Origin: Flavimobilis marinus
Lineage (GTDB): Bacteria; Actinomycetota; Actinomycetes; Actinomycetales; Cellulomonadaceae
NCBI RefSeq assembly: GCF_900113055.1
Contig: NZ_FONZ01000001.1
Location: 248,001 to 312,000 of the forward strand
Direction: 5' to 3'
DNA: 64,000 bases
Under the pieces are notes generated by a model. That model made no database searches, was not told the DNA's origin, and was given only the letters and a program-made list of their open reading frames with translations. Shown piece by piece: positions 24,252-32,640 of the stretch; the stretch's first letter is position 1, and every line of letters starts with the position of its first letter. The position numbers and the translations under genes were made by a program.

Positions 24252-24533
24252 ATGAACGAGGTGGTCGAGAGCTCTGGGGCGGCGGGTCCGGCCGACGCGC
24301 GGGTCGTGCTGCTCGTGCGGGCGGGTTGCCACCTGTGCGACGACGCCCGCGAGGTCGTCGCGACGGTCTGCGGGGAGCGAGGTGTGGCGTGGCGGGAGAC
24401 GGACGTCGACGCCGACCCGGCCCTGCTCGCGCAGTTCTCGGAATACGTCCCGGTCCTCCTGGTCGACGGTGTCCAGCAGGCCTTCTGGCGCATCCCCCCG
24501 GCCCGCCTGGCGAAAGCCCTAGAACCACGTTGA
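24252..24533 (+). CDS. Glutaredoxin-like thioredoxin-fold protein
   Basis: 93 aa. Strand VVLLVRAGCHLC carries the CHLC redox motif, followed by a helix, TDVDADPALLAQFSEYVPVLLVDG with the cis-Pro (VP), and a terminal helix. Matches the glutaredoxin family protein (DUF836-like) group. Likely reduces disulfides in the cytoplasm; partner unknown. The final codon and stop lie inside the left arm of a large hairpin. Confidence 0.85.
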   Translation: MNEVVESSGAAGPADARVVLLVRAGCHLCDDAREVVATVCGERGVAWRETDVDADPALLAQFSEYVPVLLVDGVQQAFWRIPPARLAKALEPR

Positions 24534-24591
24534 GTGCATGATCTTGGCGGTGTCTCGAGCCTCCGAGACCGCCAAAACCATGCACTCAACG
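24528..24591. repeat. Large hairpin, family 1 copy 1 (GAGTGCAT...TTGGCGG)
   Basis: Outer arms CGTTGAGTGCATG/CATGCACTCAACG pair exactly; inner arms CTTGGCGG/CCGCCAAA and TCTCG/CGAGA continue the stem. It contains the stop codon of the glutaredoxin-like gene and converges on yceI. Same core as 40675-40730 and 43777-43832. Probably a bidirectional terminator. Confidence 0.8.
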
Positions 24592-24625
24592 CTGGTGTGG
24601 GGTGGTGCGGGGTGGTGCGGTGTGG

Positions 24626-25171
24626 TCAGGCCTGCTTGATGGCCGAGATATCCAGCGAGATGGTGACCTTGTCGCCCACCAGGACGCCGCCGGCCTCGAG
24701 GGCCGCGTTCCAGGTGATGCCCCACTCCTTGCGGGAGATGGTCGTGGTGCCCTCGAAGGCCGCGCGCGGGTTGCCGAACGCGTCGACGGCGGAGCCCGTG
24801 TAGTCGACCGTGAGCTCGACCGGCTTGGTCACGCCCGCGATGGTCAGGTCGCCGGTGACGGCGAAGTCTTCGCCAGCCTTGACCGACGTCGTGGTGAAGG
24901 TCCAGGTCGGGTTGGTCTCGGTGGAGAAGAAGTCGGCGCTCTGGAGGTGACCGTCGCGGTTGGCGTCGCCCGTGGAGATACCGGTCGCGTCGAGCTCGGC
25001 GGTCACGGTGGAGGACTCGACGTCCTCGCCCACGACGATCGAGCCCGAGTTGATCGGGACGGTGCCGCGGACCTTGGAGATGCCGGCGTGGCGGACGGAG
25101 AACGAGGCCTGGCTGTGGCTCGGGTCGATCTCGTAGGTGGCGGGGACGAGGCCCTCGGGAAGTGCAGTCAT
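24626..25171 (-). CDS. YceI-family lipocalin-like protein
   Basis: 181 aa, one YceI beta-barrel domain: TYEIDPSHSQASFSVRHAG at the start, DGHLQSADFFSTETNPTW in the middle and SRKEWGITWNAALEAGG near the end. Family members bind long polyisoprenoid or other amphipathic molecules. No signal peptide, so this one is cytoplasmic, as is usual in actinobacteria. ATG preceded by CCAAGGAGACACC. Divergent from a marR gene that probably controls it. Confidence 0.92.
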   Translation of the reverse strand: MTALPEGLVPATYEIDPSHSQASFSVRHAGISKVRGTVPINSGSIVVGEDVESSTVTAELDATGISTGDANRDGHLQSADFFSTETNPTWTFTTTSVKAGEDFAVTGDLTIAGVTKPVELTVDYTGSAVDAFGNPRAAFEGTTTISRKEWGITWNAALEAGGVLVGDKVTISLDISAIKQA

Positions 25172-25239
25172 GGTGTCTCCTTGGATCGTCGGTGCGTGAG
25201 TGTGCTGGTCTCTCGAGCGCCGCGGCGTCGAGAAGCGTT

Positions 25240-25257
25240 TAGTTGAATCTTGCACTA
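25240..25257. promoter_or_regulatory. Candidate MarR operator between yceI and marR
   Basis: TAGTTGAATCTTGCACTA is an imperfect palindrome (half-sites TAGTTGAA and TAGTGCAA, 6 of 8 alike) in the 159-bp divergent gap, the only AT-rich stretch there. Confidence 0.45.
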
Positions 25258-25330
25258 GATTAGGCACAGGGCGGTCCCGTTGGCAACACTTGTCAGGTGG
25301 TGGGACCTCCCACGGCGACGAGGAGGACCG

Positions 25331-25852
25331 ATGACGAGCGACACGACGACCGAGCGGGCGACCCGCGACGGCGCCCCGACCCGGTGGCTGAGCGAGCGCG
25401 AGTACGGTGCGTGGCGGGCCTACATCGACGGTAGTGCGCGCGTCACAGAGGCGCTCGCGCGCCAGCTCGAGCAGCACACCGAGCTCACGCTCAGCGAGTA
25501 CGAGGTGCTCGTCCGCCTGTCCGAGTCGGAGGACTGGACGCTGCGGATGTCCGAGATCGCCGACGAGCTCGCCCACTCCCGCAGCCGCGTCACCCACGCC
25601 GTCCGCCGCATGGAAGCACGCGGCCTCGTCCGCCGCGTCGCGTGCGCCAAGGACGGCCGCGGCGTCAACTGCGTGATGACCCAGCGCGGCTTCGACGAGC
25701 TCTCCCAGTCCGCTCCCGGGCACGTCGCCGCGGTGCGCAAGGTGCTGATCGACGTGCTCGACCCCGCCGAGCTCGACCAGCTCGGCGCAATGATGTCCCG
25801 CATCTCCGACGCCGCGCGGGCAGCGGCGGCCGGGTGCGCCGACGAGACGTGA
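25331..25852 (+). CDS. MarR-family transcriptional regulator
   Basis: 173-aa winged-helix dimer: dimerisation helix at residues 20-50, HTH about 70-95 (RMSEIADELAHSRSRVTHAVRRME), wing CAKDGRGVNCVMT. ATG at 25331 has AGGAGG 5 nt upstream, preferred over a longer frame from 25280. Divergent from yceI, an arrangement repeated in many actinobacteria, which suggests it represses yceI and itself. Ligand unknown. Confidence 0.9.
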   Translation: MTSDTTTERATRDGAPTRWLSEREYGAWRAYIDGSARVTEALARQLEQHTELTLSEYEVLVRLSESEDWTLRMSEIADELAHSRSRVTHAVRRMEARGLVRRVACAKDGRGVNCVMTQRGFDELSQSAPGHVAAVRKVLIDVLDPAELDQLGAMMSRISDAARAAAAGCADET

Positions 25853-25907
25853 CGCGTCTGACGCCGTCGGCCGCCCGCGCAGGGTCCGGACACCCAGGGA
25901 AGTTTGG

Positions 25908-25913
25908 GACACT
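25908..25913 (+). promoter_or_regulatory. -10-like element GACACT before a leaderless gene
   Basis: GACACT (first T replaced by G) is 6 nt before the ATG at 25920. No ribosome-binding site is seen. Confidence 0.4.
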
Positions 25914-25919
25914 GGTCCC

Positions 25920-26564
25920 ATGGCCATGACCACTGTTCACCTGATGCGGCACGGCGAGGTCCACAACCCGGACGGCGTCCTCTACGGACGGATCCCCGGC
26001 TACCACCTCTCCGAGCTCGGCCACACCATGGCCCAGCGGGTCGCGACGTTCTTCGCCGAGGGCGACCACGACATCGCCCGCGTGATCGCCTCGCCGCTGC
26101 AGCGTGCGCAGGAGACCGCCACCCCGATCGCCGGTGCGCTCGAGCTCGAGCTGGGCACCGACGAGCGCCTCATCGAGGCCTCCAACTACTTCGAGGGCAA
26201 GACGTTCGGCGTCGGCGACGGGTCGCTGCGCCGCCCGCAGCACTGGCCCCGCCTGATCAACCCGTGGCGCCCGTCCTGGGGCGAGCCGTACGTCGAGCAG
26301 GCCGCCCGCATGCGCGCGGCGATCGACGACGCCCGCCGGTCCGTCGAGGGCCGCGAGGTCGTGCTCGTCTCGCACCAGCTGCCCATCTGGATCACCCGGC
26401 TGTCCTACGAGAACCGCCGGTTCCTGCACGACCCGCGCAAGCGCGAGTGCTCGCTGGCGTCGGTGACGTCGCTGCGGTTCGACGGGGACCGCTTCGTCGG
26501 GCTGCACTACCAGGAGCCCGTCGCCGACCTCCTGCCCGGCGCGAACAAGGTTGCCGGAGCCTGA
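25920..26564 (+). CDS. Histidine phosphatase-family protein
   Basis: 214 aa with the phosphoglycerate-mutase-like RHG motif R10-H11-G12 and a second catalytic His in VSHQLP. Its position directly before tlpA-ccdA-resB-ccsB is conserved in actinobacteria (compare Rv0525-Rv0529 of M. tuberculosis). This makes a role tied to cytochrome maturation or co-regulation possible, but its substrate is unknown. Confidence 0.88.
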   Translation: MAMTTVHLMRHGEVHNPDGVLYGRIPGYHLSELGHTMAQRVATFFAEGDHDIARVIASPLQRAQETATPIAGALELELGTDERLIEASNYFEGKTFGVGDGSLRRPQHWPRLINPWRPSWGEPYVEQAARMRAAIDDARRSVEGREVVLVSHQLPIWITRLSYENRRFLHDPRKRECSLASVTSLRFDGDRFVGLHYQEPVADLLPGANKVAGA

Positions 26565-26565
26565 C

Positions 26566-27174
26566 GTGAGCCCTGTGCCTGCTCGCCTGCGCCGCGGCGT
26601 CGCCGTCGTCGGTGCGCTCGTCCTGCTCGCCGGCTGCTCGTCGACCGCGCAGGAGGGGCCCGTTGACGTCGTCGACCAGGGCTACCAGTCCGGTGACGGC
26701 AGCGTGCGCACCTGGCCCGCCGACGACCGCGGCGAGGCCCTCGACCTCAGCGGCACGACGTACGACGACGCGGAGGTCGACCTCGCGGACTGGCGCGGCG
26801 ACGTCGTCGTGCTCAACACGTGGTTCGCGGCGTGCCCGCCGTGCCGCGCGGAGGCACCCCTGCTGGTCGACATCGCGACGCAGGGGGAGGCCGACGGCGT
26901 GCACGTCCTCGGCATCAACCGCACCGACGACGCCGGAGCCGCCCTGGCCTTCGAGCGCACCTACGACGTGCCCTACCCCTCGATCGACGACCGCTCGGGC
27001 CAGGCCACGAGCGCCCTCGAGGGCGTCGTCCCGGTCCAGGCGACGCCGACGACGGTCGTGCTCGACAAGCAGGGCCGCGTCGCCGCGCGGGTGCTCGGGA
27101 CGCTTGACGAGTCGACCATCACGACGATCATCGACGACGTCCGAGCCGAGCCTGCGGCGGGCAGCGGTGCCTGA
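26566..27174 (+). CDS. TlpA/ResA-like thiol-disulfide oxidoreductase lipoprotein
   Basis: 202 aa, extracellular face of the membrane. Lipobox LAGC with acylated Cys24, then a thioredoxin fold with the active-site C90-P-P-C93 and a cis-Pro in QATPTTVV. In system II maturation this protein reduces the CXXCH cysteines of apocytochrome c before haem attachment. GTG at 26566 has GGAG 7 nt upstream. Overlaps ccdA by 8 bp. Confidence 0.88.
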   Translation: MSPVPARLRRGVAVVGALVLLAGCSSTAQEGPVDVVDQGYQSGDGSVRTWPADDRGEALDLSGTTYDDAEVDLADWRGDVVVLNTWFAACPPCRAEAPLLVDIATQGEADGVHVLGINRTDDAGAALAFERTYDVPYPSIDDRSGQATSALEGVVPVQATPTTVVLDKQGRVAARVLGTLDESTITTIIDDVRAEPAAGSGA

Positions 27175-28033
27175 GACCCTGGCGCTCGGTGCCGTCGTGC
27201 TCGCCGACGCGGGCACGACGGTCTTCAGCGGCTCCATGCTGCTGGCGATCCCGCTCGCGCTGCTCGCCGGCGTCGTGTCCTTCGCCTCCCCGTGCGTCCT
27301 GCCCCTCGTGCCCGGCTACGTCGGGTACGTCTCGGGCATGGCCGCGGGCTCGACGACGCTGGGCCGCGGCTCGATCGTCGGCGGCGGTGCCGGAGGCGGC
27401 GTCCGGACCGAGCCCCGCACCTTTGTGCCCCGCACCTCCGCCCAGCGCGCGCCCGGGCGCGGCCGCGTGCTCGCCGGGGTTGGTCTCTTCGTGGCCGGGT
27501 TCACGGTCGTCTTCGTCACCTACGGCGTGCTGTTCGGGACGGTCGGCGGGATGCTCCGCGACAGCCAGGAGACGATCACCCGCGTCCTCGGTGTCGTGGT
27601 GATCGCGATGGGGCTGGCGTTCCTCGGCCTGGTGGGCCCGCTGCAGCGCGAGAAGCGCATGCACATGGCTCCGCGCGCCGGGCTGTGGGGCGCTCCGCTG
27701 CTCGGCTTCGTGTTCGGCCTCGGGTGGACCCCCTGCATGGGACCCACGCTCGTCGCGATCAACGCCCTCGCCCTCGACCAGGGCACCGCAGCCCGCGGGG
27801 CCGTGCTCGCGGTCGTGTACTGCGTCGGTCTCGGGGTGCCGTTCCTGCTGATCGCCCTGGGCCTGGAGTCGTCGCGCACGATGCTCGCGTTCCTCAAGCG
27901 CCACCGCCTCGCCGTGATGCGCGTGGGCGGCGGCATGCTCGTCGTCGTCGGGCTCGCGCTCGTGACCGGCCTCTGGGCGAGCTGGACCCAGTCGCTCGCC
28001 GGGCTGATCGCCGGGTTCGAGCCGGTCCTGTGA
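27167..28033 (+). CDS. ccdA: Cytochrome c biogenesis membrane protein CcdA
   Basis: 288 aa, six membrane helices. Redox cysteines lie in SFASPCVLPLVPGY (helix 1) and GWTPCMGPTL (helix 4). Transfers electrons from cytoplasmic thioredoxin to the TlpA-like lipoprotein encoded just upstream. A Gly/Arg/Pro-rich loop of about 45 residues between helices 1 and 2 is longer than in Bacillus CcdA. GTG start inside the end of the tlpA-like gene. Confidence 0.92.
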   Translation: MPETLALGAVVLADAGTTVFSGSMLLAIPLALLAGVVSFASPCVLPLVPGYVGYVSGMAAGSTTLGRGSIVGGGAGGGVRTEPRTFVPRTSAQRAPGRGRVLAGVGLFVAGFTVVFVTYGVLFGTVGGMLRDSQETITRVLGVVVIAMGLAFLGLVGPLQREKRMHMAPRAGLWGAPLLGFVFGLGWTPCMGPTLVAINALALDQGTAARGAVLAVVYCVGLGVPFLLIALGLESSRTMLAFLKRHRLAVMRVGGGMLVVVGLALVTGLWASWTQSLAGLIAGFEPVL

Positions 28034-29808
28034 GCGTCGACGGCCAGCGCGAGGCGCGCTCCTACCGACCCGAGGGCATCGACGACGCCTTCACCGGTGA
28101 TTCTCAGCGGCCCGTCCTGCCGACCCTCGGCGCGCGCGGCTGGCTGCGCTGGACGTGGCGCCAGCTGACCTCGATGCGCGTCGCCCTGCTGCTGCTCATG
28201 CTGCTGGCCGTCGCGGCCGTCCCCGGCTCGACGTTCCCCCAGCTCGACCAGGACCCCGCCGCCGTCGCCCAGTACCTCGACGAGAACCCGACGTGGGGGC
28301 CGTGGCTCGACCGCCTTGGGCTCTTCACCGTGTACTCCTCGGTCTGGTTCTCCGCGATCTACCTCCTGCTGTTCGTCTCCCTGATCGGGTGCATCGTGCC
28401 GCGCCTGCAGGCGCACCTCGGTGCGCTGCGGGCGCGCCCGCCGCGGACCCCGCGCCGCTTCGCGCGCTTCCCCGCGCAGGCGAACCGCGCCTACGCCGCC
28501 GACGTCACCCCCGCCCAGGTGGTCGACGACGTCGCGGCCCACCTGCGTCGTCGGACGCTGGGGCTGCCCGCGTTCCGGGTGGTGCGCGACGTCGAGGACG
28601 GGGGTCGCGAGACGGTCGCCGGGGAGCGCGGGTACCTGCGCGAGACCGGCAACATCGTGTTCCACCTGTCCCTGGTCGGGCTGCTGGTCGCCGTCGGGAT
28701 CGGCCAGGCGCTCGAGTACCGCGGGCAGGCGATCGTCACGCAGGGCCGCGGCTTCGCGAACTCGGTGAGCGGGTACGACACCTTCTCCTCGGGCACCCTC
28801 TTCGAGGCCGACTCGCTGCACCCGTTCACCATGGTGCTCGACCAGTTCGAGGCGCAGTTCAGCCTCGACGAGCAGGCCCGCGCCCAGGACTTCACGGCGT
28901 TCGTCACCATCACGGAGCCGGGGGAGCCGGCACGGCCCGAGACGATCAAGGTCAACCACCCGCTGCAGGTCGGCGGCGCCAAGGTCTACCTGCAGGGCAA
29001 CGGGTACGCCCCCCAGGTAACGGTGCGGGACGCCGCGGGCGAGGTCGCCTTCGCCGGCACCGTGCCGTTCATCCCGGAGGACGGCGTCTACACCTCCCGC
29101 GGGGTCATCAAGGTGCCCGACGTCTCGACCGGCGAGCAGATCGGACTGGTCGGCTACCTGCTCCCGACGGCGCAGGCGGCGGAGGGCGGCGTGCGGTCGA
29201 TCCACCCTGAGCCGTACAACCCGCTGCTCGTCCTGACCGTGTGGAGCGGGGACCTGGGGCTCGACGACGGCGTGCCCCAGAACGTGTACGAGCTCGACAC
29301 CTCCGGCATGACGCAGAGCGTCGACGACGCCGGTCCCGTGACGCTGCTGATCGCCCCCGGGGAGACGGTCGAGCTCCCGGACGGTCTGGGCACGATCGAG
29401 CTCGCGGACCTGCCGCGGTTCGTCGCGCTCGACCTGCGCCACGACCCGGCACTGGCGTGGATCCTCGTGTTCTCCCTGACCGCGCTCGGTGGCCTCGCGC
29501 TGTCGCTCTTCACGCCGCGGCGCCGGGTGTGGGCGCGGGCCTGGACCGAGGACGGGCCGGCGGGCCGCCGTACAGTGGTCGAGGTGGCGGGTCTCGCGCG
29601 GCACGACGACGTCGGGCTGCAGGCGGAGGTCGACGCCGCGCTCGACGCGGCCCGGTACCCGGCTCTGACTGCGGACGCAGACGCGGACGGCATCGATGCG
29701 GACGACGCGGACGGCATGGACGCGGACCACACGACAGCACATGACGACGTAGACGGCGCCCCCCACGCGGGCCGCTCGGAAGAAGGACAGGTCGATGGAA
29801 CTCGGTGA
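28030..29808 (+). CDS. resB: Cytochrome c biogenesis protein ResB
   Basis: 592 aa. Membrane helices at about 48-66, 100-120, 215-235 and 485-505, with a large extracytoplasmic domain between the last two. Partner of CcsB in system II haem delivery to apocytochrome c. Polar N-terminus of about 40 residues and a C-terminal tail of about 75 residues rich in Asp and Ala (ADADADGIDADDADGMDAD), encoded by GCGGAC-type near-repeats. GTG start overlaps ccdA by 4 bp. Confidence 0.93.
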   Translation: MSVDGQREARSYRPEGIDDAFTGDSQRPVLPTLGARGWLRWTWRQLTSMRVALLLLMLLAVAAVPGSTFPQLDQDPAAVAQYLDENPTWGPWLDRLGLFTVYSSVWFSAIYLLLFVSLIGCIVPRLQAHLGALRARPPRTPRRFARFPAQANRAYAADVTPAQVVDDVAAHLRRRTLGLPAFRVVRDVEDGGRETVAGERGYLRETGNIVFHLSLVGLLVAVGIGQALEYRGQAIVTQGRGFANSVSGYDTFSSGTLFEADSLHPFTMVLDQFEAQFSLDEQARAQDFTAFVTITEPGEPARPETIKVNHPLQVGGAKVYLQGNGYAPQVTVRDAAGEVAFAGTVPFIPEDGVYTSRGVIKVPDVSTGEQIGLVGYLLPTAQAAEGGVRSIHPEPYNPLLVLTVWSGDLGLDDGVPQNVYELDTSGMTQSVDDAGPVTLLIAPGETVELPDGLGTIELADLPRFVALDLRHDPALAWILVFSLTALGGLALSLFTPRRRVWARAWTEDGPAGRRTVVEVAGLARHDDVGLQAEVDAALDAARYPALTADADADGIDADDADGMDADHTTAHDDVDGAPHAGRSEEGQVDGTR

Positions 29809-30784
29809 CATCAGCGACATCCTCGTGTGGGCGGCAGCGACCTCCTACACGATCGCGATGATCGCGTTCGCGCTCGACATGGCCCGGCAGTCGGGCCGAT
29901 CGCTCGAGCAGAAGGAGCGCGCGCTCGTCGGGGCAGGCGCGCCCGCGGAGGCGACGGTCGCCCCGGCCCTCGGGCACGTCGAGCCCCGCCGCAACGTCGT
30001 CGGCATCGCGCTGTCCACGTCGTGGCTCGGGCTCGCCCTCCACCTCGCGGCCGTGGTCGCGCGGGGAATCGCCGCCGGGCGTGCGCCGTGGGCCAACATG
30101 TACGAGTTCACGCTCGTGGGCGCGCTGATCGCGATGGGCGTGTTCCTCGTGGTGCAGCTGCGGCGGGACTTCCGGTTCGTCGGCGTCGTCGTCACGGGCC
30201 TGAGCGTCTCGGCGCTGATGGTCGCGCTGAACGCCTTCCACGTCGAGGCGGCCGGCGTCGAGCCGGCGCTGCAGAGCTACTGGCTGGTCATCCACGTCGG
30301 CGTCGCCGTCGGCGCGACGGGCGTGTTCGCGGTCGCGTTCGCCGTGAGCGTCGTGCAGCTGCTCAAGGACTCACGGGACTCTGGTTCACCGCTGCTCAAC
30401 GGCCAGGCCACCGGACCGCTCGCGCGCGTCCTGGGCCGGCCGCGGCAGTGGGCGTGGCTCGACACCGTCCCGACGCCCAACGCCCTCGAGGCGCTGAGCT
30501 TCCGCATCAACGCGTTCGCCTTCGTGCTGTGGACCTTCACGCTGATCGGCGGCTCGATCTGGGCCGAGAACGCGTGGGGCCGGTACTGGGGCTGGGACCC
30601 CAAGGAGGTCTGGTCGTTCGTCGTCTGGGTCGTCTACGCGGCCTACCTGCACGCGCGCACCACTCGCGGCTGGGCCGGTCGCCGCGCCGCGTGGTTCGTG
30701 GTGGTGGGCTTCGCGTGCGTGCTGTTCAACTTCACGGGCGTCAATCTGCTGTTCAGCGGCAAGCACGCGTACTCGGGCATCTGA
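29795..30784 (+). CDS. ccsB: Cytochrome c biogenesis protein CcsB (haem-handling, CcsA/ResC type)
   Basis: 329 aa, about eight membrane helices with the tryptophan-rich haem-binding segment WGRYWGWDPKEVWSF near residue 262 and flanking His residues that coordinate haem. Together with ResB it exports haem and ligates it to apocytochrome c. The ATG lies 14 bp inside resB. Last gene of the maturation operon; a strong hairpin follows. Confidence 0.95.
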   Translation: MELGDISDILVWAAATSYTIAMIAFALDMARQSGRSLEQKERALVGAGAPAEATVAPALGHVEPRRNVVGIALSTSWLGLALHLAAVVARGIAAGRAPWANMYEFTLVGALIAMGVFLVVQLRRDFRFVGVVVTGLSVSALMVALNAFHVEAAGVEPALQSYWLVIHVGVAVGATGVFAVAFAVSVVQLLKDSRDSGSPLLNGQATGPLARVLGRPRQWAWLDTVPTPNALEALSFRINAFAFVLWTFTLIGGSIWAENAWGRYWGWDPKEVWSFVVWVVYAAYLHARTTRGWAGRRAAWFVVVGFACVLFNFTGVNLLFSGKHAYSGI

Positions 30785-30807
30785 CCGCCGTCAGACCGTC
30801 AGGCCTG

Positions 30808-30856
30808 AAGAATGGGCGCCATCCGTCGTGGAAGACGACGGACGGCGCCCATTCTT
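30808..30856 (+). terminator. Long hairpin after ccsB
   Basis: Two 22-nt arms (AAGAATGGGCGCC... and ...GGCGCCCATTCTT) with one mismatch and a 5-nt loop, 24 nt after the stop. Ends in TTCTT, giving a modest pyrimidine tail. Confidence 0.8.
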
Positions 30857-30939
30857 GCGTCTCGGCCTGAGAATGCGCAGTCCCTGCCGCGGAGAGCAGC
30901 ATCGAGTGCACATTCCTGCGCGGCGAATGGACGCCCGGG

Positions 30940-31416
30940 TCACGGGTGGGAGCCGGTGCCCTTGCCGTTGTCGGTCGCGTCGTCCGTGGGGTCGTCGCTC
31001 GCACCCGCGGGCCCCGAAGCGTCACCCGTGGGCCCGGAGGCGCCACCGGTGGTCCCCGAGCTGCCGCCGGGGCCACCGGCGTGCGGCGTCGTGTCGTCCG
31101 GCTCGCGGGCAGCCGAGCCGGTCGCGCCCCCGGCCTGCCGCCGGCGACGCTCTTGCTCGAGGCGCCACAGGAAGTCAGGGTCGTCGTCGGGAGCGACGGG
31201 TGGGCGCGGGCTCCGGGCAGGGCGGGGACGGTTCTTGCGGCCGGAGTACCGCTGGATGAGCCAGGCGACGGCGCCGAACACCGGGAGCACGATGATGATC
31301 AGCATCCAGAGCGGCTTGGGCACGCCGCGTCGTTCGTCGTCGGTCGATCCTGCGCAGTCCGTGGCGGCGTAGACGATCAGCGCGATGACGGCGAGCGTGA
31401 GGAGGATGCGGAGCAT
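30940..31416 (-). CDS. PLDc_N-domain single-pass or two-pass membrane protein
   Basis: 158 aa. Two hydrophobic helices at about residues 1-18 and 35-56, the second in KPLWMLIIIVLPVFGAVAWLI, the hallmark of the phospholipase D nuclease N-terminal segment found alone in many actinobacterial proteins. The rest is a polar tail, Gly/Ser/Thr/Asp-rich and probably disordered. ATG 31416 is 7 nt after a TAGAGT element; ATG 31425 would lie too close to it. Function unknown. Confidence 0.75.
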   Translation of the reverse strand: MLRILLTLAVIALIVYAATDCAGSTDDERRGVPKPLWMLIIIVLPVFGAVAWLIQRYSGRKNRPRPARSPRPPVAPDDDPDFLWRLEQERRRRQAGGATGSAAREPDDTTPHAGGPGGSSGTTGGASGPTGDASGPAGASDDPTDDATDNGKGTGSHP

Positions 31417-31423
31417 GGCATCC

Positions 31424-31429
31424 ACTCTA
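31424..31429 (-). promoter_or_regulatory. -10 element TAGAGT of a leaderless gene
   Basis: TAGAGT plus GGATGCC precedes the ATG at 31416. It is close to the divergent promoter at 31437, leaving 32 bp between the two start codons. Confidence 0.55.
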
Positions 31430-31436
31430 GGTCGAA

Positions 31437-31442
31437 TACAGT
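31437..31442 (+). promoter_or_regulatory. -10 element TACAGT of a leaderless gene
   Basis: TACAGT is 6 nt before the GTG at 31449. No ribosome-binding site. Confidence 0.55.
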
Positions 31443-31448
31443 GGACGG

Positions 31449-31700
31449 GTGCCGCTCGTGATCTACTCCCTCCTCCGCCTGGCGATCTTCATCGTCACCG
31501 TCGGCGTGCTCTACCTCGTCGGGATGGGCGGCTGGCTCGTCGTCCTGGTCGCGGCGATCATCGCGGCGGCCGTCTCCTACCTGGCGCTCGCGAAGCAGCG
31601 CGACGCCGCCGCGGTGTTCCTCGAGCATCGGGCCGCGCGGCGCACGCGGCGCCCCAGCACCGCGGATGCCGACGCCGCCGCCGAGGACGACGCGTCCTGA
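31449..31700 (+). CDS. DUF4229 small membrane protein
   Basis: 83 aa with two helices (about 4-24 and 28-46) and a charged C-terminus ending in an Ala/Asp tail. YSLLRLAIFIVTVGVLYL and the following segment fit DUF4229, a short actinobacterial family often encoded beside menA. Its position here, 70 bp from the convergent menA gene, repeats that association. Function unknown. Confidence 0.8.
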   Translation: MPLVIYSLLRLAIFIVTVGVLYLVGMGGWLVVLVAAIIAAAVSYLALAKQRDAAAVFLEHRAARRTRRPSTADADAAAEDDAS

Positions 31701-31701
31701 G

Positions 31702-31766
31702 CTGCCGGGCCGCAGCCCGGCCCGGACCAGCCGGGAACCTGCCGGGCCGCAGCCCAAACGGACCAG
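31702..31766. repeat. Two direct repeats with an embedded hairpin between convergent genes
   Basis: CTGCCGGGCCGCAGCCC occurs at 31702 and 31739, each followed by 6-7 variable bases and GGACCAG. The first copy contains the stem GCCGGGC/GCCCGGC (31704-31721), a plausible terminator for the DUF4229 gene. Confidence 0.6.
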
Positions 31767-31770
31767 TGAG

Positions 31771-32640
31771 TCAGATCGCGAGCCCGAGGCCCAGCAGGAT
31801 CCCGAACGCGAGCTCGAACATGCCCGTGCCGCCGAGCACGGGCACGAGCAGCCGGCCCCGCGCGCCCGCGAGGACCGCGAGCGACAGCAGTCCGGCCGGG
31901 ACCGTGAGGACGAGCACGACAAGAGCCCAGGGGTTCGCGAGGGCGCAGGCGAGGCCGAGCACGACCGCCCCCCAGATCATGGCGACGTACCAGCGCCGTG
32001 CCCGCCGGTCGCCGAGGCGCACGGCGAGGGTGCGCTTGCCCGCAGTGAAGTCCGTCGGGATGTCCCGGATGTTGTTGACCATGAGGATCGCGCAGGCGAT
32101 CAGCCCGATCGCCACCGCGCCAGCACCAGCGGCCCAGGAGACCGTGTGGGCCTGCGTGTAGGTGGTGCCGAGCACAGCGACGAGCCCGAAGAACACGAAC
32201 ACGAAGACCTCACCGAGCCCGCGGTAGCCGTACGGGTTCTTGCCCCCGGTGTAGAACCAGGCCGCGGCGATCGCGGCGGCGCCGACGGCGATCAGCCACC
32301 AGTGCCCGCTGCGCCAGACGAGCGCGAGCCCGAGCACGGCGCCGATGCCGAGGCTGAGCACCGCGGCGCGCTTGACCTGACCGGGCAGCGCGGCCCGCGA
32401 CCCGGTCAGCCGCAAGGGACCGACGCGGGCGTCGTCCGTGCCGCGCACGCCGTCGGAGTAGTCGTTGGCGTAGTTGACCCCGACCTGCAGCGCGAGCGCG
32501 ACGCCCAGGGCGAGGAGCGCAGCGAGGAGGTCGAAAGCGCCGAGCTCGGCCGCGGCGCCGGACCCGACGAGCACGGGGGCGGCAGCGGCGGGCAGGGTGC
32601 GGGGACGGGCGCCAGCGATCCACTGGGCGGTGGTGGCCAT
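31771..32640 (-). CDS. menA: 1,4-dihydroxy-2-naphthoate polyprenyltransferase MenA
   Basis: 289-aa UbiA-superfamily membrane enzyme that attaches the polyprenyl tail to dihydroxynaphthoate, giving demethylmenaquinone. First Asp-rich motif NYANDYSDG near residue 56, second NNIRDIPTDFTAGKRTLA near 189, and about nine helices. ATG overlaps the menE stop (ATGA), so menE and menA form an operon. The likely tail donor is made by the synthase at the end of the nuo operon. Confidence 0.95.
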   Translation of the reverse strand: MATTAQWIAGARPRTLPAAAAPVLVGSGAAAELGAFDLLAALLALGVALALQVGVNYANDYSDGVRGTDDARVGPLRLTGSRAALPGQVKRAAVLSLGIGAVLGLALVWRSGHWWLIAVGAAAIAAAWFYTGGKNPYGYRGLGEVFVFVFFGLVAVLGTTYTQAHTVSWAAGAGAVAIGLIACAILMVNNIRDIPTDFTAGKRTLAVRLGDRRARRWYVAMIWGAVVLGLACALANPWALVVLVLTVPAGLLSLAVLAGARGRLLVPVLGGTGMFELAFGILLGLGLAI

